Assembly: GCF_022482365.1 (NCBI RefSeq)
Contig: NZ_JAKVPE010000001.1
Coordinates: 620,001 to 684,000 of the forward strand
From: Limosilactobacillus sp.
GTDB lineage: Bacteria > Bacillota > Bacilli > Lactobacillales > Lactobacillaceae
Length of the DNA: 64,000 bases
Reading direction: 5' to 3'
Part shown: one piece after another, positions 50,751 through 59,868 of the stretch
Layout: each line of letters opens with the position of its first letter
Position numbering within the stretch: the stretch's first letter is position 1
Notes under the pieces: model-generated
The model's database searches: none
The model's input: the letters and a program-made list of their open reading frames with translations, nothing else
Told to the model about the DNA's origin: nothing
Position numbers and translations under genes: made by a program

Positions 50751-51693
50751 TGACTGCTTGAACTCCCTTCTGCAAACCCTGGTGACCGTTTAGGTAGGCG
50801 GTGATGTCCATTGCCTGCTTGCCGGCTGGCTTGAGCTTATTGATTTGGTAGGTGGTCCCCTGGCCAGCCGCTAAGACCAGTTGGTGCTTCGTTGCCCGCA
50901 CGACCTGGCCGGCTGGCAGGTCGGTGGTCTCATCCAGCGGGGTAACGTCATAGATCTTGGTCCGCAGGCCGTCGAGAATCATGTTGCCCAGGGGCGCCGG
51001 CCGCAAGCCCCGGACCTTATCATCAATCTGCTGGGCCGTCATCCGGTAGTCGATCCGTTCCTGCTCGCTGGAAATGTTCGGCGAGAAGACCACCTTGTCC
51101 GGATCCTGGGCGACCGGGTGAACGTCGCCGGCAATCAGCTTCGGCAGGGTCTCTAACAGGAGATCCCGGCCGAGGATGCTCAGCTTTTGAAACATTGTCC
51201 CGGCATCATCGTCCTTTTCGATCGGGATGGCCCGCTGTGCAATCACGTCGCCGGCATCCATCTTCTTGACCATGTACATGATCGAGACCCCGGTTTCGGC
51301 GTCCCCGTTGATGATTGAATACTGAATCGGTGCCCCGCCCCGGTACTTTGGCAAGAGTGAACCGTGAACGTTGATCGCCGCAATCTTGGCCGCGTCCAGC
51401 AGCTTGGTCGGCAGGAACTGCCCATAGGCCGCCGTGATCATTAGGTCCGGCTGGAGCTCGATGATCCGTTCCATTTCGGGACTCTTGTTCAATTTAGCTG
51501 GCTGGAGCACTGGAATGTCGTACTTGACGGCCAGCTGCTTGACCGGTGAAGCGTGGAGGACGTGCTTGCGGCCAATCCGGTGATCCGGCTGAGTCAGGAC
51601 CGCCTGGACATCGTATTCCGGCGCATCAATCAGGCTTTGCAGAATCGGCACCGCAAAGTCCGGGGTTCCCATGAAGACAATTGAAGTTGACAT
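50737..51693 (-). CDS. fmt: Methionyl-tRNA formyltransferase
   Basis: Formylates initiator Met-tRNA using 10-formyl-tetrahydrofolate. 318 aa. MGTPDFAVPILQSL, the catalytic Asn/His region NVHGSLLPKYRGGAPIQYSI (about 108-127) and the C-terminal OB domain (about 208-310) are clear. Start 51693 lies 8 bases after AAAGGA; the in-frame ATG three codons earlier overlaps it. Overlaps rsmB, follows priA by 17 bases. Confidence 0.96.
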   Translation of the reverse strand: MSTSIVFMGTPDFAVPILQSLIDAPEYDVQAVLTQPDHRIGRKHVLHASPVKQLAVKYDIPVLQPAKLNKSPEMERIIELQPDLMITAAYGQFLPTKLLDAAKIAAINVHGSLLPKYRGGAPIQYSIINGDAETGVSIMYMVKKMDAGDVIAQRAIPIEKDDDAGTMFQKLSILGRDLLLETLPKLIAGDVHPVAQDPDKVVFSPNISSEQERIDYRMTAQQIDDKVRGLRPAPLGNMILDGLRTKIYDVTPLDETTDLPAGQVVRATKHQLVLAAGQGTTYQINKLKPAGKQAMDITAYLNGHQGLQKGVQAVSEED

Positions 51694-51710
51694 TGATAAC
51701 ATCCTTTCGT

Positions 51711-54134
51711 TTACATGAAGTACTGGGGGTCCGGGTCGATACTGACCTGGACGTCTTTGAATCCCTTTGCCTGGGTTTCCTGAAGAATTTGTTGGAGGGC
51801 CGAGTGCAGGTGGGGATCCTTCTTATATTTAATGACAATCTGGTAATAGTAGCGCCGTTTCATGCGGGCAATTGCCCGGGGCGTCGGTCCCAGGACGATC
51901 GTCGACGGTGCCAGCTTGGCGGCTAATTCCTGGCGAATGTGCGCCATCGCCCGGGCCGCGGCGGCCTCTTCAGGGTGGCTAGCCATCAGGCGCACCGTGT
52001 AGTAGTAAGGCGGATAGCCGGCCTGGTGGCGGAGGTTCATCTCCTGACGGAAAAAGCGCTCGTAGTCGTGGGCCTGGGCATCCTCGATCGCATAGTGATC
52101 GGGGTTAAAGGTCTGGATAATCACCTGGCCCTGCTTGTTGGCCCGGCCGGCCCGGCCACTGACCTGGCTCAGCAGGTCAAAGGTGTGCTCGCTGGCCCGA
52201 AAGTCGGGCAATCCCAGTCCGGTGTCGGCGTTTAACACCCCCACCAGCGTGACGTTAGGAAAGTCCAGTCCCTTGGCAATCATCTGGGTTCCGAGGAGAA
52301 TGTCGGCCTGCTGCTGGCCAAATTGACGCAGCAGCTTTTCGTGCATCCCCTTGCGCCGGGTCGTGTCGACGTCCATCCGAATAATCCGGGCCTGGGGCAG
52401 CAGGCGGTTCAATTCCTGCTCGACCTTCTCCGTCCCCGTCCCGTAGTAGCGGATGTGCCGACTATGGCAGTTGGGACAAACCTGGGGGATCGGCTCCTCG
52501 TGACCACAGTAGTGACACTTCATCGTCCTGGTGTCCATGTGGAGGGTCAGCGAGATGTCACAGTTAGGACACTTTAAGACGGTTCCGCAATCGCGACACA
52601 TCATGAAGGACGAAAATCCCCGCCGGTTGAGCATCAAGATGCTTTGTTCATGCCTCTGCAGCCGCAAATCCAGGGCCTGCAAAAGCGGCAGTGAGAAGTT
52701 GCTCTCCCCTTGCCGCTTGATTTCCGGCCGCATGTCGACCACCTTGATCGGCGGTAAGGGCTGCTGGTTAACCCGGTGGGGCAGCCGGAGGAGCTGGTAA
52801 ACGCCCTTGAGCGCCCGCGCCCGGCTCTCCAGGCTGGGCGTGGCCGACCCGAGGATCAGCGGGGCCTGATGGTAGCGCGACCGCCACTTGGCGACCTCAC
52901 GGGCATGGTAGCGTGGCGCGTCATCCTGCTTGTAGCTGGTCTCGTGCTCCTCATCCATGATAATGATCCCGAGGTTTTGCAGCGGAGCAAAGACGGCCGA
53001 GCGGGCACCGACCACAACTTTGGCCTGGCCACGCTCAATCCGGCGCCACTCGTCGTACTGCTCACCGTTGGACAGGCCACTGTGGAGGACCGCCACCTGG
53101 GAGCCAAATCGGCGCCGAACACGGTTGACGATCTGCGGCGTCAGCGAAATTTCCGGTACCAGCATTAGGGCGGTCCGCCCCGCCGCCAGTGCCTTGGCAA
53201 TCGTTTGGAGGTAGACCTCCGTCTTTCCACTGCCGGTCACGCCCTGCAGGAGGAAGGTCTGGGCACTTTGATCTTCAACTGCCTGGTTGATTCGCCCAAC
53301 GGCCGCTTGCTGATCACGGTTTAAGTGCAGGGGAGCCTCCAGGTGGTCGTCGTCCACGGGTTGCTCATAGGGATTGCGGTAAACCTCAATTGGCACCTTC
53401 TTCAGCCAGCCTTTCTTGGCTCCCTGGTTAAAGGTCCCCGCTTTTAGCTGGGCAACGTGCTCGGCCGTCGTCTGCTTAACCTTCTTGCCCACAATGCTCT
53501 GCAGGTAGGAGAGCAGGCGGCTCTGGGCATGGGCGTTGGGGTGCAGTGAAGTCCGGGCGTCCTCGAGCTGTTCAAATGTCAATAGCGGCGTAATCCCGGT
53601 CACCGTTTTGGCCCGGGCCCGATTGGTCAGCCGATAGTCGATCACGACCCGCTTTTCCCGCTTAAGTTTCAGCAGCTGGCTCATCTTGGTCGGATCATCC
53701 TGGAACTGGCTCAGGTCACACTCGTCCTTGCCGTCGAAGAGGTCAAACAGGGTCTGTTCGTCGACCTCATCAACGAGGCGGACAACCCGTTCGGCCTTGG
53801 ACTTCAGCATGTTTGGCAGCATCGTGTAGAGACAGGAGATCCAAAAGGAGTAGGTCGTATCTGCCAGCCAGGAGCTGAGCTTGAGCAGCTCCGTGTTGAC
53901 GACCGGTTGAACGTCCATCACGGCACCGATCGGCTTCAGCTCTCCCTGATAGTCCGCATGATCCGTGAAGCCAACCACGAAGCCCTGGACCTGGCGATGA
54001 CCATTGCCAAAGGGCACGGCCACCCGCATGCCAACCTGGAGCTGGTGGGCAAGCTGTGGCGGAACCTCATACGTGTAGGGCTGGTTGGTCTGCATCGTCG
54101 GCACGTCAACGACCACCTGTGCTAGTTCCGCCAT
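51711..54134 (-). CDS. priA: Primosomal replication protein N' (PriA helicase)
   Basis: Restarts stalled forks by loading the replicative helicase. 807 aa. N-terminal 3'-end-binding domain, helicase core with LLQGVTGSGKTEVYL (about 293-307), DEEHETSYKQ (DExH) and QVSGRAGR. Eight zinc-binding cysteines lie at about 535-575 in CRDCGTVLKCPNC...CHYCG...CPNCHS. GAGGTG precedes the ATG. Between coaBC and fmt in standard order. Confidence 0.96.
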   Translation of the reverse strand: MAELAQVVVDVPTMQTNQPYTYEVPPQLAHQLQVGMRVAVPFGNGHRQVQGFVVGFTDHADYQGELKPIGAVMDVQPVVNTELLKLSSWLADTTYSFWISCLYTMLPNMLKSKAERVVRLVDEVDEQTLFDLFDGKDECDLSQFQDDPTKMSQLLKLKREKRVVIDYRLTNRARAKTVTGITPLLTFEQLEDARTSLHPNAHAQSRLLSYLQSIVGKKVKQTTAEHVAQLKAGTFNQGAKKGWLKKVPIEVYRNPYEQPVDDDHLEAPLHLNRDQQAAVGRINQAVEDQSAQTFLLQGVTGSGKTEVYLQTIAKALAAGRTALMLVPEISLTPQIVNRVRRRFGSQVAVLHSGLSNGEQYDEWRRIERGQAKVVVGARSAVFAPLQNLGIIIMDEEHETSYKQDDAPRYHAREVAKWRSRYHQAPLILGSATPSLESRARALKGVYQLLRLPHRVNQQPLPPIKVVDMRPEIKRQGESNFSLPLLQALDLRLQRHEQSILMLNRRGFSSFMMCRDCGTVLKCPNCDISLTLHMDTRTMKCHYCGHEEPIPQVCPNCHSRHIRYYGTGTEKVEQELNRLLPQARIIRMDVDTTRRKGMHEKLLRQFGQQQADILLGTQMIAKGLDFPNVTLVGVLNADTGLGLPDFRASEHTFDLLSQVSGRAGRANKQGQVIIQTFNPDHYAIEDAQAHDYERFFRQEMNLRHQAGYPPYYYTVRLMASHPEEAAAARAMAHIRQELAAKLAPSTIVLGPTPRAIARMKRRYYYQIVIKYKKDPHLHSALQQILQETQAKGFKDVQVSIDPDPQYFM

Positions 54135-54143
54135 CTAATCACC

Positions 54144-55340
54144 TCACTTCATCCTTTCCGCAATTAATTTAATCAATCGCTGGGCCACCGTTTCCTTGGT
54201 CAGCCGCGGCCAGGCCAGCGGCGCCTCGCCAACACGTAGAATAGTAACCTGATCCTGGTCGCTGCCAAAGGCACTGTCCTCGCCGGCCACGCTGTTGGCA
54301 ACGATCATGTCGGCTCCCTTCTTGGCCAGCTTGTGTTGCGCGTTGGCCAGCAAATCCTGCGTCTCGGCCGCAAAGCCGACTACCACCTGGTCCGGCCGCT
54401 TGGTTTGGGCCACGGTCTTTAAGATATCGACCGTCTCCGTCAACTCGAGGGTCCAGTCCTGGTGGCCGGGCGTCTTCTTCACCTTTTGTTCGGCGACCCT
54501 TAGCGGCCGGTAGTCGGCCACCGCCGCCGCCATTATCAGAGCATCGGCGATCGGGAAGGCCTCCTGGACCGCCTTTAGCATGTCACTCGTCGTGAGCGCA
54601 GGAACAATCGTAATGTTGGCCGCCGCCGGCAAGTCAACGCTGACCTGTCCGGCAATCAAAGTCACCTGAGCACCGGCCGTTGCGGCGGCGCGGGCAATTG
54701 CCACGCCCATCTTGCCGCTGGACCGGTTGCCGATGTAGCGCACCGGATCCAACGGTTCTCGGGTGCCCCCGGCGGTAACCACCAGGCGCTTGCCAGCCAA
54801 TAATTGGTCCTGATTCAGGCGGTCCTGAATTGCGTCGACAATTGCCGCCGGTTCTGGCAGACGGCCCTTTCCAGCGTAACCCTCGGCTAGGCGACCGGTG
54901 ACCGGCTCAATGATCGTCACACCGTCGCCCTTCAGCTGGCGCAGGTTCCGCTGGATGGCCGGCGCCTGCCACATGTGGCTGTTCATCGCCGGTACCACCA
55001 TCTTCGGGGCGCTGGTAGCCAGCAGGGTCGTCGAGGCGGCATCGTCGGCCAGGCCGTTAGCCATCTTGGCCAGCAGGTCGGCAGAGGCCGGCACCACCAC
55101 GGCTAATTGTGTCCAATCCGCAAGCTCGATGTGGGGAATCGGCCGCGTCTGATCTTGCCAAAGATCGGTCAGCACCGGGTACTTGGTCAAAGCAGCCAGG
55201 GTGGCCGGACCGATCAGCTGGGTGGCTCCCTTGGTCATCACAACCCGGACCGTGTGCCCCCGCTTCTGCAGGCCCCGCACGACCTCAATTCCCTTGTAGG
55301 CAGCAATGCTTCCTGAAATGTATACCGTAACCTTTGCCAT
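54144..55340 (-). CDS. coaBC: Bifunctional phosphopantothenoylcysteine decarboxylase/synthase
   Basis: Two steps of coenzyme A synthesis. 398 aa. The N-terminal flavoprotein CoaC domain (about 1-180) has ISGSIAAYKGIE and the PAMNSHMW motif (about 117-124). The C-terminal CoaB domain (about 185-398) has VTAGGTREPLDPVRYIGNRSSGKMG and MAAAVADYR. Two adjacent ATGs are possible starts; the inner one is used. Confidence 0.95.
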   Translation of the reverse strand: MAKVTVYISGSIAAYKGIEVVRGLQKRGHTVRVVMTKGATQLIGPATLAALTKYPVLTDLWQDQTRPIPHIELADWTQLAVVVPASADLLAKMANGLADDAASTTLLATSAPKMVVPAMNSHMWQAPAIQRNLRQLKGDGVTIIEPVTGRLAEGYAGKGRLPEPAAIVDAIQDRLNQDQLLAGKRLVVTAGGTREPLDPVRYIGNRSSGKMGVAIARAAATAGAQVTLIAGQVSVDLPAAANITIVPALTTSDMLKAVQEAFPIADALIMAAAVADYRPLRVAEQKVKKTPGHQDWTLELTETVDILKTVAQTKRPDQVVVGFAAETQDLLANAQHKLAKKGADMIVANSVAGEDSAFGSDQDQVTILRVGEAPLAWPRLTKETVAQRLIKLIAERMK

Positions 55341-55392
55341 CATGTCACCCCGTTTAATTTTCTACCCACTGATTATATCATCAAATGGCACT

Positions 55393-55433
55393 AAAAAAGA
55401 GGATTGCTCCCGGCCAGTGGCTAGGAACAGTCC
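55393..55433 (-). terminator. Terminator-like hairpin between rpoZ and coaBC
   Basis: Minus-strand GGACTGTTCC pairs with GGGAGCAATCC (one mismatch, one G-T), followed by TCTTTTTT. Confidence 0.6.
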
Positions 55434-55456
55434 CCGTAAAATTGCATCCGTGCTCG

Positions 55457-55675
55457 TTAATCTTGCAAGTCTTCCGTCTCGTCCGGATCAATCGTGACCT
55501 TGCCGGCCAGGATTTCTTCCAGGGCCTTCCCAACGGACTTGCTGGATTCGTAATGATCAAGCAGCGGGGCGGAACCGGTGTCCAGTTCGTGTGCCCGCTT
55601 GCTTGCCAGCATCACCAGCGAGTAACGAGAGTCGATCCGCTTCAATAATTCGTCAACTGATGGATAAAGAATCAT
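55457..55675 (-). CDS. rpoZ: RNA polymerase omega subunit
   Basis: 72 aa. [31 protein letters not shown] and [17 protein letters not shown] are typical; the subunit helps beta' folding. It overlaps gmk by 4 bases (ATGA), so the pair is translationally coupled. Confidence 0.95.
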   Translation of the reverse strand: MILYPSVDELLKRIDSRYSLVMLASKRAHELDTGSAPLLDHYESSKSVGKALEEILAGKVTIDPDETEDLQD

Positions 55676-56292
55676 TTTCTTGAGTCTCCTAACATTTCAA
55701 GATACCGTGGCATTACCCGGGTAACCCGCAGCCGTTCCGTCCGGATAATGTCCTTGATTTTTTCAACCGCCCGCGGAACCTCGTCGTTTACAACCGCATA
55801 GTCGTAATTCTGCATCATCTGGATCTCGCCAAAGGCCTTGTGGATCCGCTTGTTGATGACGTCCATGCTGTCGGTTCCCCGGTTGATCAGCCGGTGCTTC
55901 AATTCGTCCAGGTCGGGTGGCGTCAGGAAGATAAAGACCCCGTCCGGAACCTTGGAACGAACCTGCATGGCACCGTTGACTTCAATCTCCAGGAAGACGT
56001 CCTTCCCGGAATCCAACGTCTCATTAACATATTTTAATGGGGTACCATAATAGTTGTCAACATACTTGGCGTATTCCAACATCCCACCGGTTTGAATCTC
56101 GTGTTCGAACTGTTCCTTAGTAACGAAGTAGTAGTCGACCCCGTTCACTTCACCCGGGCGCGGCTTCCGCGTCGTCATCGATACCGAGTACTGAAAGTCA
56201 TTGTCTTTTGAATCAAAAATTGCCTTACGGACGGTCCCCTTACCAACGCCGGACGGTCCCGAAAGGACAATTAACATACCACGATTTGCCAT
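55672..56292 (-). CDS. gmk: Guanylate kinase
   Basis: Phosphorylates GMP to GDP. 206 aa. P-loop GPSGVGKGT (about 12-20), [19 protein letters not shown] (about 38-56), GNYYGTP-type region as [14 protein letters not shown] and [11 protein letters not shown] are diagnostic. Start at 56292 lies after GAGGGAGC. Head of the gmk-rpoZ pair. Confidence 0.96.
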   Translation of the reverse strand: MANRGMLIVLSGPSGVGKGTVRKAIFDSKDNDFQYSVSMTTRKPRPGEVNGVDYYFVTKEQFEHEIQTGGMLEYAKYVDNYYGTPLKYVNETLDSGKDVFLEIEVNGAMQVRSKVPDGVFIFLTPPDLDELKHRLINRGTDSMDVINKRIHKAFGEIQMMQNYDYAVVNDEVPRAVEKIKDIIRTERLRVTRVMPRYLEMLGDSRK

Positions 56293-56399
56293 TAGATTGC
56301 TCCCTCATCGAAAAATTAACGTATTAGTAACTATAATGCACTAAAAAGCCCGATAAATCAACCGACCAAGATGGAATCATTAAAATTCAATCTTGACCC

Positions 56400-56428
56400 T
56401 TGCATTTCTGAACGGATGTTCGTATACT
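56400..56428 (+). promoter_or_regulatory. SOS promoter of the 109-aa gene
   Basis: TTGCAT (56400-56405), exactly 17 bases, TATACT (56423-56428). The spacer contains the LexA box at 56409-56422. Confidence 0.8.
56409..56422 (+). promoter_or_regulatory. LexA (DinR) box
   Basis: TGAACGGATGTTCG matches the Gram-positive SOS box CGAACN4GTTCG at all but the first position. It fills the promoter spacer. Confidence 0.8.
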
Positions 56429-56463
56429 ATAAGCACAAACAAATGTTCGGAGGCATTCGCACG

Positions 56464-56793
56464 ATGCAACAGTTTAACCAACCTACCCTTATTAAAAAAG
56501 CCCCACAGCTCCTCAACCAGACCATTCACCGTCTGTTCGATAGTGAAGCACCGACCCAGCAGGTCCAACTCCTTCATCCCCAGCCGGCAAGTCAGCGCCA
56601 GCTTTTTCTCGACCGGGTCATCCGCGACCAGTGGACCGTCTTCTTTCAATTAATGCCGAAGACCGCGGAGGGATACCCGGTCAATGTCTACGGACGGGTT
56701 AAGCAATTAACCGCCGACCGTTTCCTGATTTCCAGCAAGAACACTGTCTACGTGGTCACGTTCGACCAGATTCGCTATATCGCTAACCTCTAA
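56464..56793 (+). CDS. SOS-regulated small protein of unknown function
   Basis: 109 aa, basic N-terminal half and a beta-rich C-terminal half (TVFFQLMPKTAEGYPVNVYG, then RFLISSKNTVYVVTFDQIRYI). The C-terminal end recalls YolD-like proteins (an SH3/Sm-like strand pattern ending xFxxIxxI), which are SOS genes in Bacillus; that likeness is weak. Start 56464 has CGGAGG 10 bases upstream, and a longer in-frame start at 56371 would lie before the promoter. It is the only plus-strand gene in a 38-kb minus-strand block, between gmk and recN, and shares a terminator with recN. Confidence 0.75.
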   Translation: MQQFNQPTLIKKAPQLLNQTIHRLFDSEAPTQQVQLLHPQPASQRQLFLDRVIRDQWTVFFQLMPKTAEGYPVNVYGRVKQLTADRFLISSKNTVYVVTFDQIRYIANL

Positions 56794-56819
56794 GCAGCCG
56801 CAACGTGCCAGCCGAAAGC

Positions 56820-56860
56820 TAAAAAGACGTTTATCCATTTTCAGGGTAAACGTCTTTTTT
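56820..56860. terminator. Bidirectional terminator between the SOS gene and recN
   Basis: AAAAAGACGTTTA pairs with TAAACGTCTTTTT, A and T runs at both ends. Confidence 0.9.
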
Positions 56861-56866
56861 TGTGTC

Positions 56867-58555
56867 TTAGTTCTGGTGCGGATGGGCCATTTCCAACAAT
56901 TCCTGGGCGTGTTCCCGGGTCAATTGGGTGACCTTTTCACCCGAGAGCATCCGGGCCAGTTCATCAACCCGCTGTGTTTCACTCAGGATGGTTACCTTAG
57001 TAGTTGTCCGGTTGTCGTGGACGCCCTTCTTGATCAAGAAGTGGTGCTGGGCCACCGCCGCCACCTGCGGCAGGTGGGTGATACACAGCACCTGGGAGTG
57101 GGCGGCAATCACCTTGATCTTGTCGGCAATTGCCTGGGCCACCCGGCCACTGACCCCGGTGTCAACCTCGTCGAAGATAATGCTGGTTACGCCCTCATTT
57201 TGGGCAAAGATCGTCTTGAGGGCCAGCATGATCCGCGAGAGTTCCCCGCCGGAGGCAATCTTAGCCAGCGGCCCCATGTTTTCACCCGGGTTGGTGCGGA
57301 TGTAGAATTCCACCTCGTCAATCCCGGTCGGCGTAAATTGATCGGCCGGGTGGTTGGCAAAGTGGACCTCAAAATCCGCCTTGGACATGTACAGTTCCTG
57401 AAGCTGCTGGTGAACCCGTTTGGCCAGCTCGTGGGCCGCGTGCTGCCGCACCTGACTCAGCTGTTTGCCGAGCTGCTTAAGCGAAGCAGCCGAGGCCTTC
57501 AGCCGGGCCTCAAGGTCGGAGTTGTCATCCGCGGCCGTCTCCATCGAGTCCAGTTCGCGCTTAATCTTGGCATAGTAAGCCAAAACATCCTTCACCGTGT
57601 CACCATACTTATGCTCCAGATCGCCAATCGTCGTCAAGCGCTGGTCGATCTCGGCTAAGCGGCCATCGTCAAACTCCAAAAGGTCGAGCTGGGAGCCGGC
57701 CTCGTTAGCCACGTCCTGGAGGGCATAGTAGGCGTCGTTGAGTGACTTGCTGAGCTGGTCGTAGGCATCATCAAAGTCAGCGATGCCGTTGATGGCGTCC
57801 ATGACCGTTGCGATCTGGTCCAGCACCGGGGCCTCCCCCTCGTTGAAGGTAGCAACCGCCTGTTGGAGCGCGTTGTTGATCTGCTGGAAGTGCTCCAGCC
57901 GATCGCGCTCGCTGGTCAGCTCGTCCTCCTCGTTTGGCTTCAGGTTGGCCGCCTCAATTTCCTTGACCTGGTAGCGCAGCATGTCGAGGCGCTGCGCCCA
58001 CTGCTGCTCGTTGGCCTGCTTCTTGTTGACGGCCGCCTTGAGCTTAACGTAGTCCTGGTAGTGGGCCTGGTATTTCTCCAGAAGGGGCGTCACCGCTTCC
58101 GCAGCAAACTGGTCCAGCATCCCCAGGTGCGTTTCCGGCTGCATCAGCCGCTGGTGCTCATTTTGCCCCTGAATATCAACCAGGTGGGCGCCAATCCTAC
58201 GCAGCATGGTGGTATTGATCAATTCACCGTTGACCCGGATCGTGTTTCGTCCGTTGCGGTGAATCTCCCGGGAAATGATCAGGGTGCCGTCCTCATGATC
58301 AATCCCCAGCTCGTCGAGGAGCCGGTCGAAGCTCGGGTCATTTGGAATGGCAAACTGGCCCTGGACGTTGAGCTTATCTTCGCCCCGCCGGATGTATTCT
58401 TGCGAGCCCCGGCCACCGGCGAGGAGCCCGACCGCATCGATAATGATCGACTTCCCGGCCCCGGTTTCCCCGGTAAGGACCGTCATTTGGTCGGCAAACT
58501 CCAGGGTCAGGTGCTTGATGATTGCTAAATTATCAATTGTTAATTCCTGAAGCAC
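56867..58555 (-). CDS. recN: DNA repair protein RecN
   Basis: SMC-like ATPase of double-strand-break repair. 562 aa. Walker A GETGAGKSIIIDAVGLLAGGRG (about 30-50), central coiled coils, then ASGGELSRIMLALK (signature) and IIFDEVDTGVSGRVAQA (Walker B). It follows argR by 14 bases, the Firmicutes order tlyA-argR-recN. Confidence 0.96.
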   Translation of the reverse strand: MLQELTIDNLAIIKHLTLEFADQMTVLTGETGAGKSIIIDAVGLLAGGRGSQEYIRRGEDKLNVQGQFAIPNDPSFDRLLDELGIDHEDGTLIISREIHRNGRNTIRVNGELINTTMLRRIGAHLVDIQGQNEHQRLMQPETHLGMLDQFAAEAVTPLLEKYQAHYQDYVKLKAAVNKKQANEQQWAQRLDMLRYQVKEIEAANLKPNEEDELTSERDRLEHFQQINNALQQAVATFNEGEAPVLDQIATVMDAINGIADFDDAYDQLSKSLNDAYYALQDVANEAGSQLDLLEFDDGRLAEIDQRLTTIGDLEHKYGDTVKDVLAYYAKIKRELDSMETAADDNSDLEARLKASAASLKQLGKQLSQVRQHAAHELAKRVHQQLQELYMSKADFEVHFANHPADQFTPTGIDEVEFYIRTNPGENMGPLAKIASGGELSRIMLALKTIFAQNEGVTSIIFDEVDTGVSGRVAQAIADKIKVIAAHSQVLCITHLPQVAAVAQHHFLIKKGVHDNRTTTKVTILSETQRVDELARMLSGEKVTQLTREHAQELLEMAHPHQN

Positions 58556-58569
58556 GTGCTCACCCTACC

Positions 58570-59025
58570 TTATTGATTAGCCAATTCCTTCAGTTGCTGA
58601 CAGAGTTCCTTGGCAGCCTCCGCGGAAACGCAGACAATCAGAACGCTGGCGTCATCACCAATCGTCGTGAAGATCGTCGGGTAGTTGACCCGCCGCAATA
58701 AGACCGCCACCACGGGGCCATTCCCCGGATGGACCGTCATGGCAATGAAACGATCGCTGACCTTCAATTGCTCCAGGCTATCCTGGAGGACATCCATCAG
58801 CTGCATCTCATCGCTCTGCCGATGATAGGTCGGCAGGTCATACCGGTAGCCGCCATCCTCGGCGGGGATTTTCACCAGCTGCATTTCCTTAATGTCACGG
58901 GAAATTGTCGCCTGCGTTACCCGCAGGCCCATTTCATTCAGGCGCTTAACCAGGTCTTCCTGTCGCTCAATGCTTTCGCTGGTGATGATCTCCTTGATTT
59001 TTTGCTGACGCTCAGCCTTTTTCAT
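58570..59025 (-). CDS. argR: Arginine repressor (ArgR/AhrC family)
   Basis: 151 aa. Winged-helix DNA-binding domain (about 1-70) with ERQEDLVKRLNEMGLRVTQATISRDIKEMQLVK. The C-terminal hexamerisation and arginine-binding domain has VAVLLRRVNYPTIFTTIGDDASVLIVC; the GDD motif for the effector is present. In the conserved tlyA-argR-recN context it is the housekeeping copy. Confidence 0.94.
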   Translation of the reverse strand: MKKAERQQKIKEIITSESIERQEDLVKRLNEMGLRVTQATISRDIKEMQLVKIPAEDGGYRYDLPTYHRQSDEMQLMDVLQDSLEQLKVSDRFIAMTVHPGNGPVVAVLLRRVNYPTIFTTIGDDASVLIVCVSAEAAKELCQQLKELANQ

Positions 59026-59041
59026 AAATATCCCTACTTTT

Positions 59042-59857
59042 CTATTGATTTAAATCGGCATCCGCTGCGGCCAGGACCTGGTCAATATCAACGTTCGCAG
59101 CCGTTTTCCCCGGTCGATCCGCGAGCTTAAGGTGAACCAAAAATTCGATGTTCCCCTGACCGCCCTTGATTGGCGAGTAGTCCAGGTCCAAGACATCGAA
59201 ATGATCCTCGTTGGCAAAGTGGAGAACTTCCTCCAGGACCGCCCGGTGAACGCTATGGTCACGAACAATCCCGTGCTTGCCGACGTGCTCCTTGCCCGCC
59301 TCGAACTGGGGCTTAATCAGGGCTACGACCTCGCCACCCACCGGCAGAATCTGGGCCAGTGGCGGCAGGATCAGCCGCAGTGAGATGAAGGAAACGTCGA
59401 TCGAGGCAAACTCGGGCTGACCGTGGGTGAAGTCTTCTAATTTACTGTAACGGAAGTTGGTTTGCTCCATGACCACCACCCGCGGGTCTTCGCGCAGCTG
59501 CCAAACCAGCTGGTTGGTCCCCACGTCCAGGGCATAGCTCAGCTTGGCCCCGTTTTGCAGCATCACGTCGGTAAAGCCACCGGTCGAAGAGCCAATGTCT
59601 AAGACCGTCTTGTCCTTAACACTGATGTTAAACACTTTTAAAGCCTTGGCCAACTTCAAGCCCCCGCGACTGACATAGGGCATCTTGTGCCCCTTCATGT
59701 GGAGGGTGGTGGTTACCGGAATCTTTTGGCCGGGCTTATCAAGCCGTTCGTTGTTCTTGCCCAGGATTTCGCCGGCCATCACCGACCGCTTCGCCTGTTC
59801 ACGGGAATCAAATAATCCCTGTCTTACTAATAAAACGTCTACTCGTTCTTTTTCCAT
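59042..59857 (-). CDS. tlyA: TlyA-family rRNA 2'-O-methyltransferase
   Basis: 271 aa: N-terminal S4 RNA-binding domain (about 1-60, RVDVLLVRQGLFDSREQAKRSVMAG), then an FtsJ-like methyltransferase with YVSRGGLKL, DIGSSTGGFTD (SAM motif, about 86-96), the Lys/Asp/Lys residues and ALIKPQFEAG. Often annotated as hemolysin A; rRNA ribose methylation is the better-supported role. Between ispA and argR. Confidence 0.93.
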   Translation of the reverse strand: MEKERVDVLLVRQGLFDSREQAKRSVMAGEILGKNNERLDKPGQKIPVTTTLHMKGHKMPYVSRGGLKLAKALKVFNISVKDKTVLDIGSSTGGFTDVMLQNGAKLSYALDVGTNQLVWQLREDPRVVVMEQTNFRYSKLEDFTHGQPEFASIDVSFISLRLILPPLAQILPVGGEVVALIKPQFEAGKEHVGKHGIVRDHSVHRAVLEEVLHFANEDHFDVLDLDYSPIKGGQGNIEFLVHLKLADRPGKTAANVDIDQVLAAADADLNQ

Positions 59858-59868
59858 CCTTAATTCCT

